DNA from: Salegentibacter echinorum
Lineage (GTDB): Bacteria > Bacteroidota > Bacteroidia > Flavobacteriales > Flavobacteriaceae
Direction of reading: 5' to 3'
Length of the DNA: 64,000 nt
NCBI RefSeq assembly: GCF_900129445.1
Contig: NZ_FQVT01000007.1
Location: 85,654-149,653 of the forward strand
Shown: positions 33,846 through 42,577 of the stretch, in pieces
Position numbering within the stretch: position 1 is the first letter of the stretch
Layout: each line of letters starts with the position of its first letter
Notes under the pieces: model-generated
Told to the model about the DNA's origin: nothing
Databases searched by the model: none
Seen by the model: the letters and a program-made list of their open reading frames with translations, nothing else
Program-made: the position numbers and the translations under genes

Positions 33846-34439
33846 ATGTTTAGATTTAAACAAAATAAAGAATATGAGTTGGTTAAGAACTTAAAAGCTG
33901 GTGATGAGCCTTCTTTCCGTTTACTCTTTGATAATTACCAAAATGATCTTTATCATTATGTGAAAAGCTTAGTTAAAATAGAGGCACAAGCCGAGGAAAT
34001 TGTACAGGATGTATTTTTAAAGGTTTGGCTAAGAAAACATACACTAGATCCTAAGCTATCTTTCAAGTCGTTTATTTTTACTATAGCACGAAACCTGGCT
34101 TTTAATTTTTTAAAGAAAGCAGCCAATGATCGTGAACTAATTGGTCAGGTATTCTATGAAAGTCAAAAATCGTATAAGCCCAGTGATATTAATCTTACGG
34201 AAGCCGAGTATAAAAAATTAGGAGATCGTGCTATCAATTCCTTACCCCCCCGTTGTCAGTTAGTTTATAAGATGTCTCGTGAAGAGGGCAAGACGTATGA
34301 AGAAATTAGCAGTGAATTAGGTATTTCTGTAAATACTGTAAAAAACCAAATGACCAAAGCATTGGGAGATATTCGGGAATTTCTAAGCCTGCACGGGGAT
34401 ATTGTATTTATATTACTGTTTTTATGGAGCAGTAAGTAA
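33846..34439 (+). CDS. ECF RNA polymerase sigma factor (FecI-like, PUL-associated)
   Basis: 197 aa from ATG 33846 (MFRFKQNKEYELVKNL). An earlier start at 33801 adds 15 non-conserved residues. Region 2: FRLLFDNYQNDLYHYVKSLV then AEEIVQDVFLKVWLRK. Region 4: INSLPPRCQLVYKMSREEGK then YEEISSELGISVNTVKNQMT. A hydrophobic C-terminal end is unusual but common in this subgroup. It should be controlled by the FecR-like protein encoded next and should activate the SusC/D operon. It is separated from fecR by about 350 bp, so the two may not share one transcript. Confidence 0.93.
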   Translation: MFRFKQNKEYELVKNLKAGDEPSFRLLFDNYQNDLYHYVKSLVKIEAQAEEIVQDVFLKVWLRKHTLDPKLSFKSFIFTIARNLAFNFLKKAANDRELIGQVFYESQKSYKPSDINLTEAEYKKLGDRAINSLPPRCQLVYKMSREEGKTYEEISSELGISVNTVKNQMTKALGDIREFLSLHGDIVFILLFLWSSK

Positions 34440-34796
34440 ACTCGAGACAGGCGTAATAGAATCAAGATAAAACTTCTTCGACCTCACAACTGCACAACGT
34501 TACTCCTCCATTATCTTCTCTTCGTTCTTAACCGAATTATTCAACTTTAAATCTTTTTTGATTCCAAATTAGTTTATCAAAAATCATTTCATAATAGCAT
34601 CACTTTTTATCACAACATCGCTTCGTTTCTAAATTAATTTATTACTCTGTAAAAATTTAACATTTGATAAAACCTCCCGTCATTACTAAGATGTAAACGT
34701 TTTTCTTAATATTTTCCAAATAAAAATAAAAATTATTCACAATTCGCGTAGTAGTCGGTAGCTTTTAGATTGTATAATAGGTACAAGTTTAATCTA
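34440..34796. other. Intergenic region between sigma factor and anti-sigma genes
   Basis: About 355 bp without a supported gene. It probably holds the promoter for the fecR-susCD operon. I can point to no confident ECF -35/-10 pair by eye. Confidence 0.45.
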
Positions 34797-36008
34797 ATGA
34801 GTCAGAAAGAGTACATAAGAGGTTTATTACTGAAGTTTTCTCGAAACCGTTGTAGCCGGAAGGAGATAGAAGAATTACTTCGGTATTTCAGGAAAAATCC
34901 AGAGGTACAAGTCCTGCCTGAAGTACAGGAAGTGTTAGAGAACCAAGATTATGGTAGTTCTACCTACCCTGAAAAAAGAGATCGTCTTTATAGAAAACTC
35001 GAAAAAAAGATAGAGAACGACAAGCTACAACAACTGGATGCCGGGCACAAAAAGCGAAAAATTTGGTATGCCGCCGTGGCTGCGGTATTTGTAGTTATTT
35101 TAGGAGGTTCCCTATATTTCGGGCTGATGAAAAACGAGCTTCAACTTAATAAAACACCTATTGCGGTAGAAAACGAAATAATCCTGGAAAGGGAAGATGG
35201 GAAAATGGAAGTGATTTCAGAAAACGGACAGCTTCAGTTAACCAATAAGAAGGGCGAACTGGTAGGTGGACAAAAAGGAAACCAACTGGTGTATCAAAAA
35301 AGGAAAAATACTTCAGAAGAAATAGTGTTCAATACCTTGCGGATTCCTTATGGTAAACGTTTTGAAATTCAACTCTCAGACGGGAGTCGGGTTTTTATGA
35401 ATTCAGGATCCTCCTTAAAATACCCAGTAAATTTTCCTAAAAATGATAAACGCCAGGTCTTTTTAACAGGAGAGGCCTTTTTTAAAGTAGCTAAAGACAA
35501 TGAACGTCCTTTTGTAGTTGAAGCCCAAAATCTTAAAGTTGGAGTGTTAGGAACCGAGTTTAACGTGTCTGCCTATCCTGAAGACACTACTACTAATGTA
35601 GTACTGGTAGAAGGCTCGGTAGCTCTTGGCATAAAAGAGGGGCAAGAAGAAACCACAATTTTAAAACCTGGTCAACTCGGTGCTGCAAATCGGTCGAATA
35701 ATAATTTAAAAATTAGCGAGGTAGAAACGGATATTTATACCAGTTGGATGCAGGGAGCATTAGTCTTTAGAAATATAAGTTTTGAAAATATTTTAAAGAA
35801 AATGGAGCGGCATTATAATGTGAAAATTATCAATAAGGATATAGCATTAGCCAGGGAAAAATTCAACGCAAGTTTTGGAAAAGAACCTTTAGATAATATC
35901 CTAAAATACTTTAAAGAAATCTACGGACTTAATTATACCCATAAGAGTAAAAACGTGATAATTATTAACCCTAAAAATGAGAAGAATGATGAAATGAAAT
36001 TACAATAA
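34797..36008 (+). CDS. FecR-family anti-sigma factor
   Basis: 403 aa from ATG 34797 (MSQKEYIRGLLLKFSRNRCS). An upstream Met at 34770 is possible. The cytoplasmic N-terminal ~80 residues bind the sigma factor. One transmembrane helix follows (IWYAAVAAVFVVILGGSLYF). The periplasmic FecR domain contains TLRIPYGKRFEIQLSDGSRV, GEAFFKVAKDNERPFVVEA and LGTEFNVSAYPEDTTTNVVL. A C-terminal DUF4974-type domain closes it (FRNISFENILKKMERHYNVK). It relays occupancy of the SusC-like receptor, whose STN domain it should contact, to the ECF sigma factor. A hairpin separates it from susC. Confidence 0.94.
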   Translation: MSQKEYIRGLLLKFSRNRCSRKEIEELLRYFRKNPEVQVLPEVQEVLENQDYGSSTYPEKRDRLYRKLEKKIENDKLQQLDAGHKKRKIWYAAVAAVFVVILGGSLYFGLMKNELQLNKTPIAVENEIILEREDGKMEVISENGQLQLTNKKGELVGGQKGNQLVYQKRKNTSEEIVFNTLRIPYGKRFEIQLSDGSRVFMNSGSSLKYPVNFPKNDKRQVFLTGEAFFKVAKDNERPFVVEAQNLKVGVLGTEFNVSAYPEDTTTNVVLVEGSVALGIKEGQEETTILKPGQLGAANRSNNNLKISEVETDIYTSWMQGALVFRNISFENILKKMERHYNVKIINKDIALAREKFNASFGKEPLDNILKYFKEIYGLNYTHKSKNVIIINPKNEKNDEMKLQ

Positions 36009-36016
36009 TACATTAA

Positions 36017-36045
36017 AAGGGGAATGTTGCAGCATCCCCCCTTTG
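36017..36045 (+). terminator. Hairpin between fecR and susC (attenuator-like)
   Basis: AAAGGGG-A-ATG pairs with CAT-CCCC-CCTTT around TTGCAG, just after the fecR stop. The T run is short. It may lower read-through from fecR or stabilise the susC transcript. Confidence 0.5.
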
Positions 36046-36099
36046 TAAAAATGTGATCAATTAAAGCAAATATCAACCAACATTTAATTTTCTAAAAGT

Positions 36100-39000
36100 A
36101 TGAAAAAATTATGCCATGGAATAACAAGGCCCTTTGCTTTGTTTAAATTTAACTTAAAGATGAAGCTAACCACACTGTGTTTTCTTGTTAGTCTTTTTGG
36201 TTTGCACGCCAACAATTCCTATTCTCAAAAAACTGTTACACTAAAATTAAATGATGTACAGATATCTCAATTACTGGACCTTATAGAGAACCAAACGGAG
36301 TATCACTTTGTTTATAAGATCAAAGATGTTAATCTAACTCGAAAAATACAGGTTAATGCACAGGATGAGAAGGTATCTGGCGTATTGGAGAAAATTTTTA
36401 AGGGGACAGATACTAAATATGAATTTTATGAAGACCAAATTTTCTTAACTAAAAAGCCTGCGAAACTTTCTTCAAATACAACTCCAATCAACTTACAGGA
36501 AACCATCACCGTTACCGGTACAGTAACCGAAGCCGAAACTGGAATGCCAGTTCCTGCCGCTAACATTCTAGAAATCGGCACCTCTAATGGAGTGATGACT
36601 GATTTTGATGGTAATTATTCTATTGAAGTCTCTGAAGGTGCCATCTTAAAAGTAAGCTATATTGGTTACGCTACGCAGGAAGTTGAAGTAAATGGTCGTA
36701 ACGAAATCGATATTGCACTGAAGCAAGATGCTGCGGCATTAGATGAAGTTGTGGTGGTCGGATATGGTATACAAAAGAAGAGCGATCTTACTGGAGCGAT
36801 ATCTTCGGTAAATTCTGAAGAATTGACTAAAGGTGGCTCAGTGAGTAATGTGGCACAGGCTTTACAAGGTAAAGCATCCGGAGTTTCTGTTACACAAAAT
36901 TCTAACGCTCCTGGAGGTAGTATGTCAATAAGAATTAGAGGCTCAAACTCTGTGAGTAGTAGTAATGAACCTCTATATGTGGTAGATGGCTTCCCAACGA
37001 CAAATGGGGCCAATATAAATACCGACGATATTGAATCCATGGAGATCTTAAAGGATGCTTCTGCAACTGCAATTTATGGCTCAAGAGGGGCGAATGGTGT
37101 AGTGTTGATTACCACAAAAAGAGGGAAAGCAGGAGAGAGCACTATTTCGTATAATGGCTATACAAGTATTCAAAAACCTATTGTTCCTTTTGATATGCTG
37201 AACAGTAAAGAATATATGTCCTTGGCAAACGATCTCTATCGGGAAATAGCAGGACAAGAAAATCAGGAATTTGGTGAATATACTCAATCTCAGTTAGATT
37301 CTGATATAAATACGGATTGGATTGAGGCTGCCACCAGAAATGGAAAGATACAAGATCATAATATCCAATTTAGAACAGGAAGCGAAAAAACAAAAATTTT
37401 AAGCAGTATCGGATATTTTGATCAGGAAGGCATACTGAAAAATACAAATTTCTCTAGGGTATCGGGCCGGATTAATATTGATCAAACTTTTAATGATTAT
37501 ATTAAATCAGGAGCATCAGTATTGGCTCAACGTGAAAATTCCAATTATCAGAACTACGCGGGTAATGTGCTTAACTCTAATGTGTTATATGGCATCTTAA
37601 CTTACGATCCAACAGTCCCAGTTTATAATGAAGACGGGTCTTTTGGTAGACCACCAGGCGGAAAAGGTGATAATCCATTAGCTAATTTGCTTTCCCGTAT
37701 AAACGATTTGCAAAAAGATAAGTTCAATGGTACCCTTTATCTGGAAGTGACACCAATAAAACAAGTGAATATCAGAATGAATGCTGGTACGGAAATAGTA
37801 CAAAATAAAATTGGGAACTATCTTTCCAAGGCTTCATATCAAGGTAGTATTGATGAAGGGGTAGCAAGTGTTACTGATTTCTCCTTAACGCATAACCTTT
37901 TAGACGTCGTAGCAAATTACAATGATGAATTTAACGATAAGCACTCCTTAAACTTAATGGGAGGTTACTCTTATGAAAAGTTCATAAATGAAAGTAAGGG
38001 GGCTAATGTCTATGGATTTTCTACTGATCTGTATGAGTACAATAATTTAGGTGCTGCTTCTACTATTACCGACGTTTCATCTTACAAGTCTGAAAACATG
38101 CTGGTTTCTTTCTTTGGACGTGCAAATTATGTGTTCGATGAAAAGTATTTATTCACCTTTACTATACGTGCTGATGGCTCCTCTCGTTTTGGGGAAGAAA
38201 ATAAATGGGGTACTTTCCCATCAGGGTCTATTGCATGGAGGTTGATTAATGAATCTTTTATGACTGACCAAGACGTTTTTTCAGATTTAAAACTAAGAGC
38301 TGGCTATGGCAAAACTGGTAATGAACGCATAGGCAATTATGCTTCCTATGGTTTGATTTCCAATAGTAACTACACCTTTGATGGGATAACAAATACTTCC
38401 GGTGCAGTTTTAAGCGGCGGTTCCCCTGAAAATGCAGGATTAAAGTGGGAAACTACCTCGCAATACAATATAGGGGCAGATATAGGTGTTTTTCATAATC
38501 GAATTCACCTGAGTATGGATGCCTACTATAAAAAAACAGATGATTTATTAATAAATGTGAATTTGCCATTTTATACTGGTTATACTTCTGGACTCAGTAA
38601 TGTAGGTTCGATAGAAAACAAAGGTTTTGAATTTACGGCTGATTCAAAAAATATAGTCGGAGATTTTACTTGGGATACGCAACTGAACTTTTCCTTGAAT
38701 AGAAACAAGGTTTTGAATTTAGGTAAAGAAAGTGAGATTTTATTGACATCATCCAAGCCATTTGGCTCAGTTTCAGAGGAAAATTACGCAATTATTCGTG
38801 AAGGTGAGGCTCTAGGTTCTTTGTTCGGTTATAAATACCAAGGTGTCCTTCAAGAAGGAGAAGATTATGCTCCTCAACCTCAAGCCGTGCCAGGGGATCC
38901 TAAATTTGCGGACATTAATGGTGATGGAGAGATAACTTCTGCGGACCGTACGATTATTGGAAATGCTCATCCCAAATTTTCATTTGGTTTGACTAATAAC

Positions 39001-39489
39001 TTTACTTATGCAAATTTTGATTTGTCATTTTTTATTTATGGAAATTTAGGCAATGAATTATTGAATATGACTCGCATGAACTTAGAGTGGAAGAGAACGA
39101 CAACTGCACTCGATAGATGGACACCGGAAAATACTAATACAGATATTCCTCGAAACGGATTTTTCTACTCCCAGTATGGCGGCTATATTAATGATCACTT
39201 TATTGAAGATGCTTCATTCATACGATTGCGAAATTTGACTTTGGGTTATACCCTTCCGTTGGAGAATAGAATCATTAAGTCATTTAGGGTTTATGCAATG
39301 GCTGAAAATCTTTTTACCATAACAGATTATTCCGGTTGGGATCCAGAAGTGGATACTAAAGCATATGAAAATGATAACATTCTTACCCAAGGAGGTAACT
39401 CTCAGAGTGCAAATGCTGGTGCAGGCTTGGATTTTAATTCCTATCCTAGTATGAAATCGTTTACCTTGGGCTTAAACATTGATTTTTAA
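36100..39489 (+). CDS. SusC/RagA-family TonB-dependent outer-membrane transporter with STN domain
   Basis: 1129 aa. A long signal sequence is followed by an STN domain at about 45-125 (VTLKLNDVQISQLLDLIENQ), which signals to FecR. A carboxypeptidase-regulatory-like domain lies at ~137-205 (VTGTVTEAETGMPVPAANIL; FDGNYSIEVSEGAILKVSYI). The TonB box and plug begin at ALDEVVVVGYGIQKKSDLTG (~212) and contain the RIRGSNSVSSSNEPLYVVDG motif. The C-terminal barrel ends in GLNIDF with a terminal Phe. Together with the SusD protein it imports an oligosaccharide across the outer membrane in a TonB-dependent way. The STN domain marks it as the signal-transducing type. Confidence 0.96.
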   Translation: MKKLCHGITRPFALFKFNLKMKLTTLCFLVSLFGLHANNSYSQKTVTLKLNDVQISQLLDLIENQTEYHFVYKIKDVNLTRKIQVNAQDEKVSGVLEKIFKGTDTKYEFYEDQIFLTKKPAKLSSNTTPINLQETITVTGTVTEAETGMPVPAANILEIGTSNGVMTDFDGNYSIEVSEGAILKVSYIGYATQEVEVNGRNEIDIALKQDAAALDEVVVVGYGIQKKSDLTGAISSVNSEELTKGGSVSNVAQALQGKASGVSVTQNSNAPGGSMSIRIRGSNSVSSSNEPLYVVDGFPTTNGANINTDDIESMEILKDASATAIYGSRGANGVVLITTKRGKAGESTISYNGYTSIQKPIVPFDMLNSKEYMSLANDLYREIAGQENQEFGEYTQSQLDSDINTDWIEAATRNGKIQDHNIQFRTGSEKTKILSSIGYFDQEGILKNTNFSRVSGRINIDQTFNDYIKSGASVLAQRENSNYQNYAGNVLNSNVLYGILTYDPTVPVYNEDGSFGRPPGGKGDNPLANLLSRINDLQKDKFNGTLYLEVTPIKQVNIRMNAGTEIVQNKIGNYLSKASYQGSIDEGVASVTDFSLTHNLLDVVANYNDEFNDKHSLNLMGGYSYEKFINESKGANVYGFSTDLYEYNNLGAASTITDVSSYKSENMLVSFFGRANYVFDEKYLFTFTIRADGSSRFGEENKWGTFPSGSIAWRLINESFMTDQDVFSDLKLRAGYGKTGNERIGNYASYGLISNSNYTFDGITNTSGAVLSGGSPENAGLKWETTSQYNIGADIGVFHNRIHLSMDAYYKKTDDLLINVNLPFYTGYTSGLSNVGSIENKGFEFTADSKNIVGDFTWDTQLNFSLNRNKVLNLGKESEILLTSSKPFGSVSEENYAIIREGEALGSLFGYKYQGVLQEGEDYAPQPQAVPGDPKFADINGDGEITSADRTIIGNAHPKFSFGLTNNFTYANFDLSFFIYGNLGNELLNMTRMNLEWKRTTTALDRWTPENTNTDIPRNGFFYSQYGGYINDHFIEDASFIRLRNLTLGYTLPLENRIIKSFRVYAMAENLFTITDYSGWDPEVDTKAYENDNILTQGGNSQSANAGAGLDFNSYPSMKSFTLGLNIDF

Positions 39490-39507
39490 CAATCTAAGAA
39501 CAACATT

Positions 39508-41064
39508 ATGAATAATTTAAATTTTAAAAAACCTTTTCTAAGACTAATATTATTTGCGTTAATCAGTGGTTTATCTGCTGCGTGTACAGATTTGGAACCA
39601 GAGCTTTATAGCGATTTAACTACGAAAAATGCATATAATTCTGAAAGTGACATTGAAGCAGCACTAACAGGTACTTATGCTTCACTAAATCCTTACCCAG
39701 GAGATGCTTATCTTTATTATGCCGGTTACTTGATGATGCTTACGGATTACAATACAGATATTGGGTTTTCAACAGCTGCAGGTGATCCTACCAAACATAG
39801 TAATTTTACTTACGACGATAACAGTCGGTATTTAAGATTGAATTGGCAAAATATGTATAAGGTAATTAGTAATGCAAATATGCTTCTTTCAAAAATTTCA
39901 GGTATAGAAATAGAAGAAGACAAAAAGAATGAAATAATTGCACAAGCCAGGTTTTTACGTGCCTTGTCTTATAGAGATTTAACCGACTCTTGGGGGGCGG
40001 TACCGTTAATTACCGAACCAGATAATCCAACCGAAAGTGATAATGTACCTTTATCTTCTGTAAGTGAAGTAGATGCGCAAATTATTGAAGATTGTGAGTT
40101 TGCCATATCCCATTTACCTGAAAAGTGGGCTCCTGAATTAGGAATTAGTCGTGCTACTAAAGGAGCTGCGTTGACTCTATTGGGCAAAGTCTATATGCGC
40201 AATCATAATTATGAGAAAGCCAAAGAGTATATAGATGAAGTTTTGGATCTTCGTGCCAAAGGAGTGTACTCTTTAAATCCAGATTTTAAAGATGAGTGGT
40301 CAGGAGATAATAAAATAGACATGGGACTTATTTTTGGTATTTTGCACGAAGCTGCCCAAAACGGGGGTGAAATTACTAATCATTTTGGTCCTCAAGATCA
40401 CCCTGAAATTGAAAACAGGTGGCAATATTACGCAGTTTCCTTACCTTTTTGGAGGAAATATTCTGAAATGGATCCTCGAAAGGAATTTTATTACTACAAT
40501 TATGAGGGAGCAAGTCCGAGAGACCCCAATACCAGTCACGGATTTTATTATATGATGCCTGATATAGGACAGACCGTACCTCCCAGTGATACAGTAAAAT
40601 TGCTGCGAAATGTCGCCACAAAAAAATATTCTTACGAAATGATTTCCGATTCCTATTTAGATGGGAGAACGATACAAATTTTTAGATTGGCCGATGTGAT
40701 ATTGGCAAAAGCTGAAATAGAAAACGAATTAAATGGTCCATCGGCAGCTTTACCTTATATAAATGAGATTAGAACAAGAGCAGGAGCTCCTGCTTATGGG
40801 GAATCAGGGTTCTCAATTCCTACAACGAAAGATGAAATGGTCGATGCACTTGTTAATGAAAGAGGGTATGAATTAGTGTTTGAATATAAAAGAAAGGCCG
40901 ATTTAATACGTCTTGGAAAATATGTTGAGGTTAGTAATGAATATTTAAAGAAAAGAGGTATGCAGCCGATAGTGACTGATAATTTGAAATACTTTCCCTA
41001 TCCATTAGAAGAAGCTAGAAATCACAAGGAAATGTCGGCTGAGAACTCCAGTAGAATACCTTAA
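39508..41064 (+). CDS. SusD/RagB-family outer-membrane glycan-binding lipoprotein
   Basis: 518 aa. Lipoprotein signal ends in LSAAC (Cys ~26). The SusD N-terminal region is clear (KNAYNSESDIEAALTGTYAS; NWQNMYKVISNANMLLSKIS; ARFLRALSYRDLTDSWGAVP), followed by TPR-like helices (ATKGAALTLLGKVYMRNHNY) and the C-terminal RagB segment (YINEIRTRAGAPAYGE; LVNERGYELVFEYKRKADLI). It should cap the SusC pore and bind the substrate. It begins 18 bp after susC. The bound glycan cannot be read from sequence. Confidence 0.96.
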   Translation: MNNLNFKKPFLRLILFALISGLSAACTDLEPELYSDLTTKNAYNSESDIEAALTGTYASLNPYPGDAYLYYAGYLMMLTDYNTDIGFSTAAGDPTKHSNFTYDDNSRYLRLNWQNMYKVISNANMLLSKISGIEIEEDKKNEIIAQARFLRALSYRDLTDSWGAVPLITEPDNPTESDNVPLSSVSEVDAQIIEDCEFAISHLPEKWAPELGISRATKGAALTLLGKVYMRNHNYEKAKEYIDEVLDLRAKGVYSLNPDFKDEWSGDNKIDMGLIFGILHEAAQNGGEITNHFGPQDHPEIENRWQYYAVSLPFWRKYSEMDPRKEFYYYNYEGASPRDPNTSHGFYYMMPDIGQTVPPSDTVKLLRNVATKKYSYEMISDSYLDGRTIQIFRLADVILAKAEIENELNGPSAALPYINEIRTRAGAPAYGESGFSIPTTKDEMVDALVNERGYELVFEYKRKADLIRLGKYVEVSNEYLKKRGMQPIVTDNLKYFPYPLEEARNHKEMSAENSSRIP

Positions 41065-41076
41065 AAATTATTTATC

Positions 41077-42564
41077 GTGAGGAAAGTTCCCTTATTATTG
41101 TTATTGATTTTACTGATATTTGGAATAGGATATGGAACCTATTATTATTTTATAGGTTCTGTTGAAATTAGTAAAATAGTCTTGCAATCTCCAGATAATT
41201 CTGCTTTGAAAGAACGTGTTAATATTTCCTTAAACCGTCCAGCTAAAGTTCAAATTGAATATCGGAAGAAAGGATCTGAGGTTTTTAATAAAACTCCAAT
41301 AAGTACTAAAAAGGAAAATCATCAATTCAATCTATTATTACTTGAACCAAATAGTTTATATGAATATAAAGTTGTTATACACAATTATATATTAAGTAAT
41401 AGCTCGAATAATTACTTTTTTAGAACCAGGGAACAATCGCCTTGGATGGTACATGATTGGATTAAAAATGATAGACCTCACGATCCTAGCGCCATTGGTA
41501 AAGGTTTAATGATGCTTTGTTATCGTGGTTTTCCGGGATATATTGCTATGGTAGATGGTAAGGGAACCATTAGGTGGTATTGGCAAGATAAAAAAATGGG
41601 AGTGCGCTTGGCTACTATCACTCCTCGGAACACTATTCTTGCTTTGTTAGCACCGGCAGGTAAGGATCAATTCCAAGAAAAAAAGAAGCAGCCTAAAGGA
41701 GTTCAAAACTATTACATTAGAACTGGCAAAATAGGTTTCGTAGGTGGGACTGAGATTGCTGAAATTAATTTGGAGGGAGAGGTACTTTGGAGAATAAACC
41801 TTGAAGAAAAAGACATTATCTTCCATCACGACCTCAAAATGAATGAAAATAATGAGGTTGTGAGTATTTTTAGAGACTATAAACTATATGATTTAGATAA
41901 ATCCAAACCTGAATTGGATACACTTTGGGGAGATGGTGTTATGACAATGGATACTACTGGAAAAGTTTTAGAGAAATGGTCGGCTTGGGATGTTTGGGAC
42001 GTAGAGAAGGATGAAAGATTAGAAGAATTTGCCAATGACCGATTTCATTTTAATAATGTAGCTTTCGATACAGATGGTAATTATCTTTTGTCCACTCCCA
42101 TTGAAAACCAAATATGGAAGATAGATAAGAATTCAGGTGAAATTATATGGAAATTGGGAAAAGGAGGAGATTTTAAGATGGATTCCGAATCTCATTTTTA
42201 TTTTCAACATGCGGCTCATATCAATCATAATGGAAATTTAATATTGTTTGATAATGGCGATTTCACCCCCAACGATACCACAAAAACCAATAAATCATCG
42301 AGAACTCTATCTTTTAGAATCGACACTACTGAAATGGTTGCAAAGACTATTATAGATGCAGAAATTCCTCCTGGCTTTTATACTTCTAGAATGGGCAGTT
42401 CCTATCTTCTGCCAAATGATAATATTCTTCAAACTAGTTCAAAAACGGGGAATGTTTTAGTCACAGATAAAGAAGGAAACGTATTATGGGTACTTAACAC
42501 CTATTTTATTCCGTATCGGGCAGAATATGTACCAAATAGCATTTGGGAAAATTATAAACTATAA
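41077..42564 (+). CDS. Arylsulfate sulfotransferase (ASST) family protein
   Basis: 495 aa from a GTG start 12 bp after susD. A hydrophobic N-terminal segment (PLLLLLILLIFGIGYGTYYY) anchors or exports it. A fibronectin-like domain (~30-120) precedes the six-bladed propeller typical of ASST. The propeller carries the active-site histidine pattern: FHHDLKMNENNEVV (~248), FHFNNVAFDTDGNYLL (~325) and FQHAAHINHNGNLILFDNGD (~372). ASST moves sulfate from a phenolic sulfate donor to another phenol without PAPS. Its position inside a SusCD operon suggests it acts on sulfated or sulfate-accepting ligands; that is inference. Confidence 0.85.
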   Translation: MRKVPLLLLLILLIFGIGYGTYYYFIGSVEISKIVLQSPDNSALKERVNISLNRPAKVQIEYRKKGSEVFNKTPISTKKENHQFNLLLLEPNSLYEYKVVIHNYILSNSSNNYFFRTREQSPWMVHDWIKNDRPHDPSAIGKGLMMLCYRGFPGYIAMVDGKGTIRWYWQDKKMGVRLATITPRNTILALLAPAGKDQFQEKKKQPKGVQNYYIRTGKIGFVGGTEIAEINLEGEVLWRINLEEKDIIFHHDLKMNENNEVVSIFRDYKLYDLDKSKPELDTLWGDGVMTMDTTGKVLEKWSAWDVWDVEKDERLEEFANDRFHFNNVAFDTDGNYLLSTPIENQIWKIDKNSGEIIWKLGKGGDFKMDSESHFYFQHAAHINHNGNLILFDNGDFTPNDTTKTNKSSRTLSFRIDTTEMVAKTIIDAEIPPGFYTSRMGSSYLLPNDNILQTSSKTGNVLVTDKEGNVLWVLNTYFIPYRAEYVPNSIWENYKL

Positions 42565-42577
42565 ATTTAAAAAAAAT

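Noticed and set aside
34440..34796. sigma and fecR on a single transcript without own promoter
   Set aside because: The 355-bp gap is too long to assume this; left open rather than claimed.
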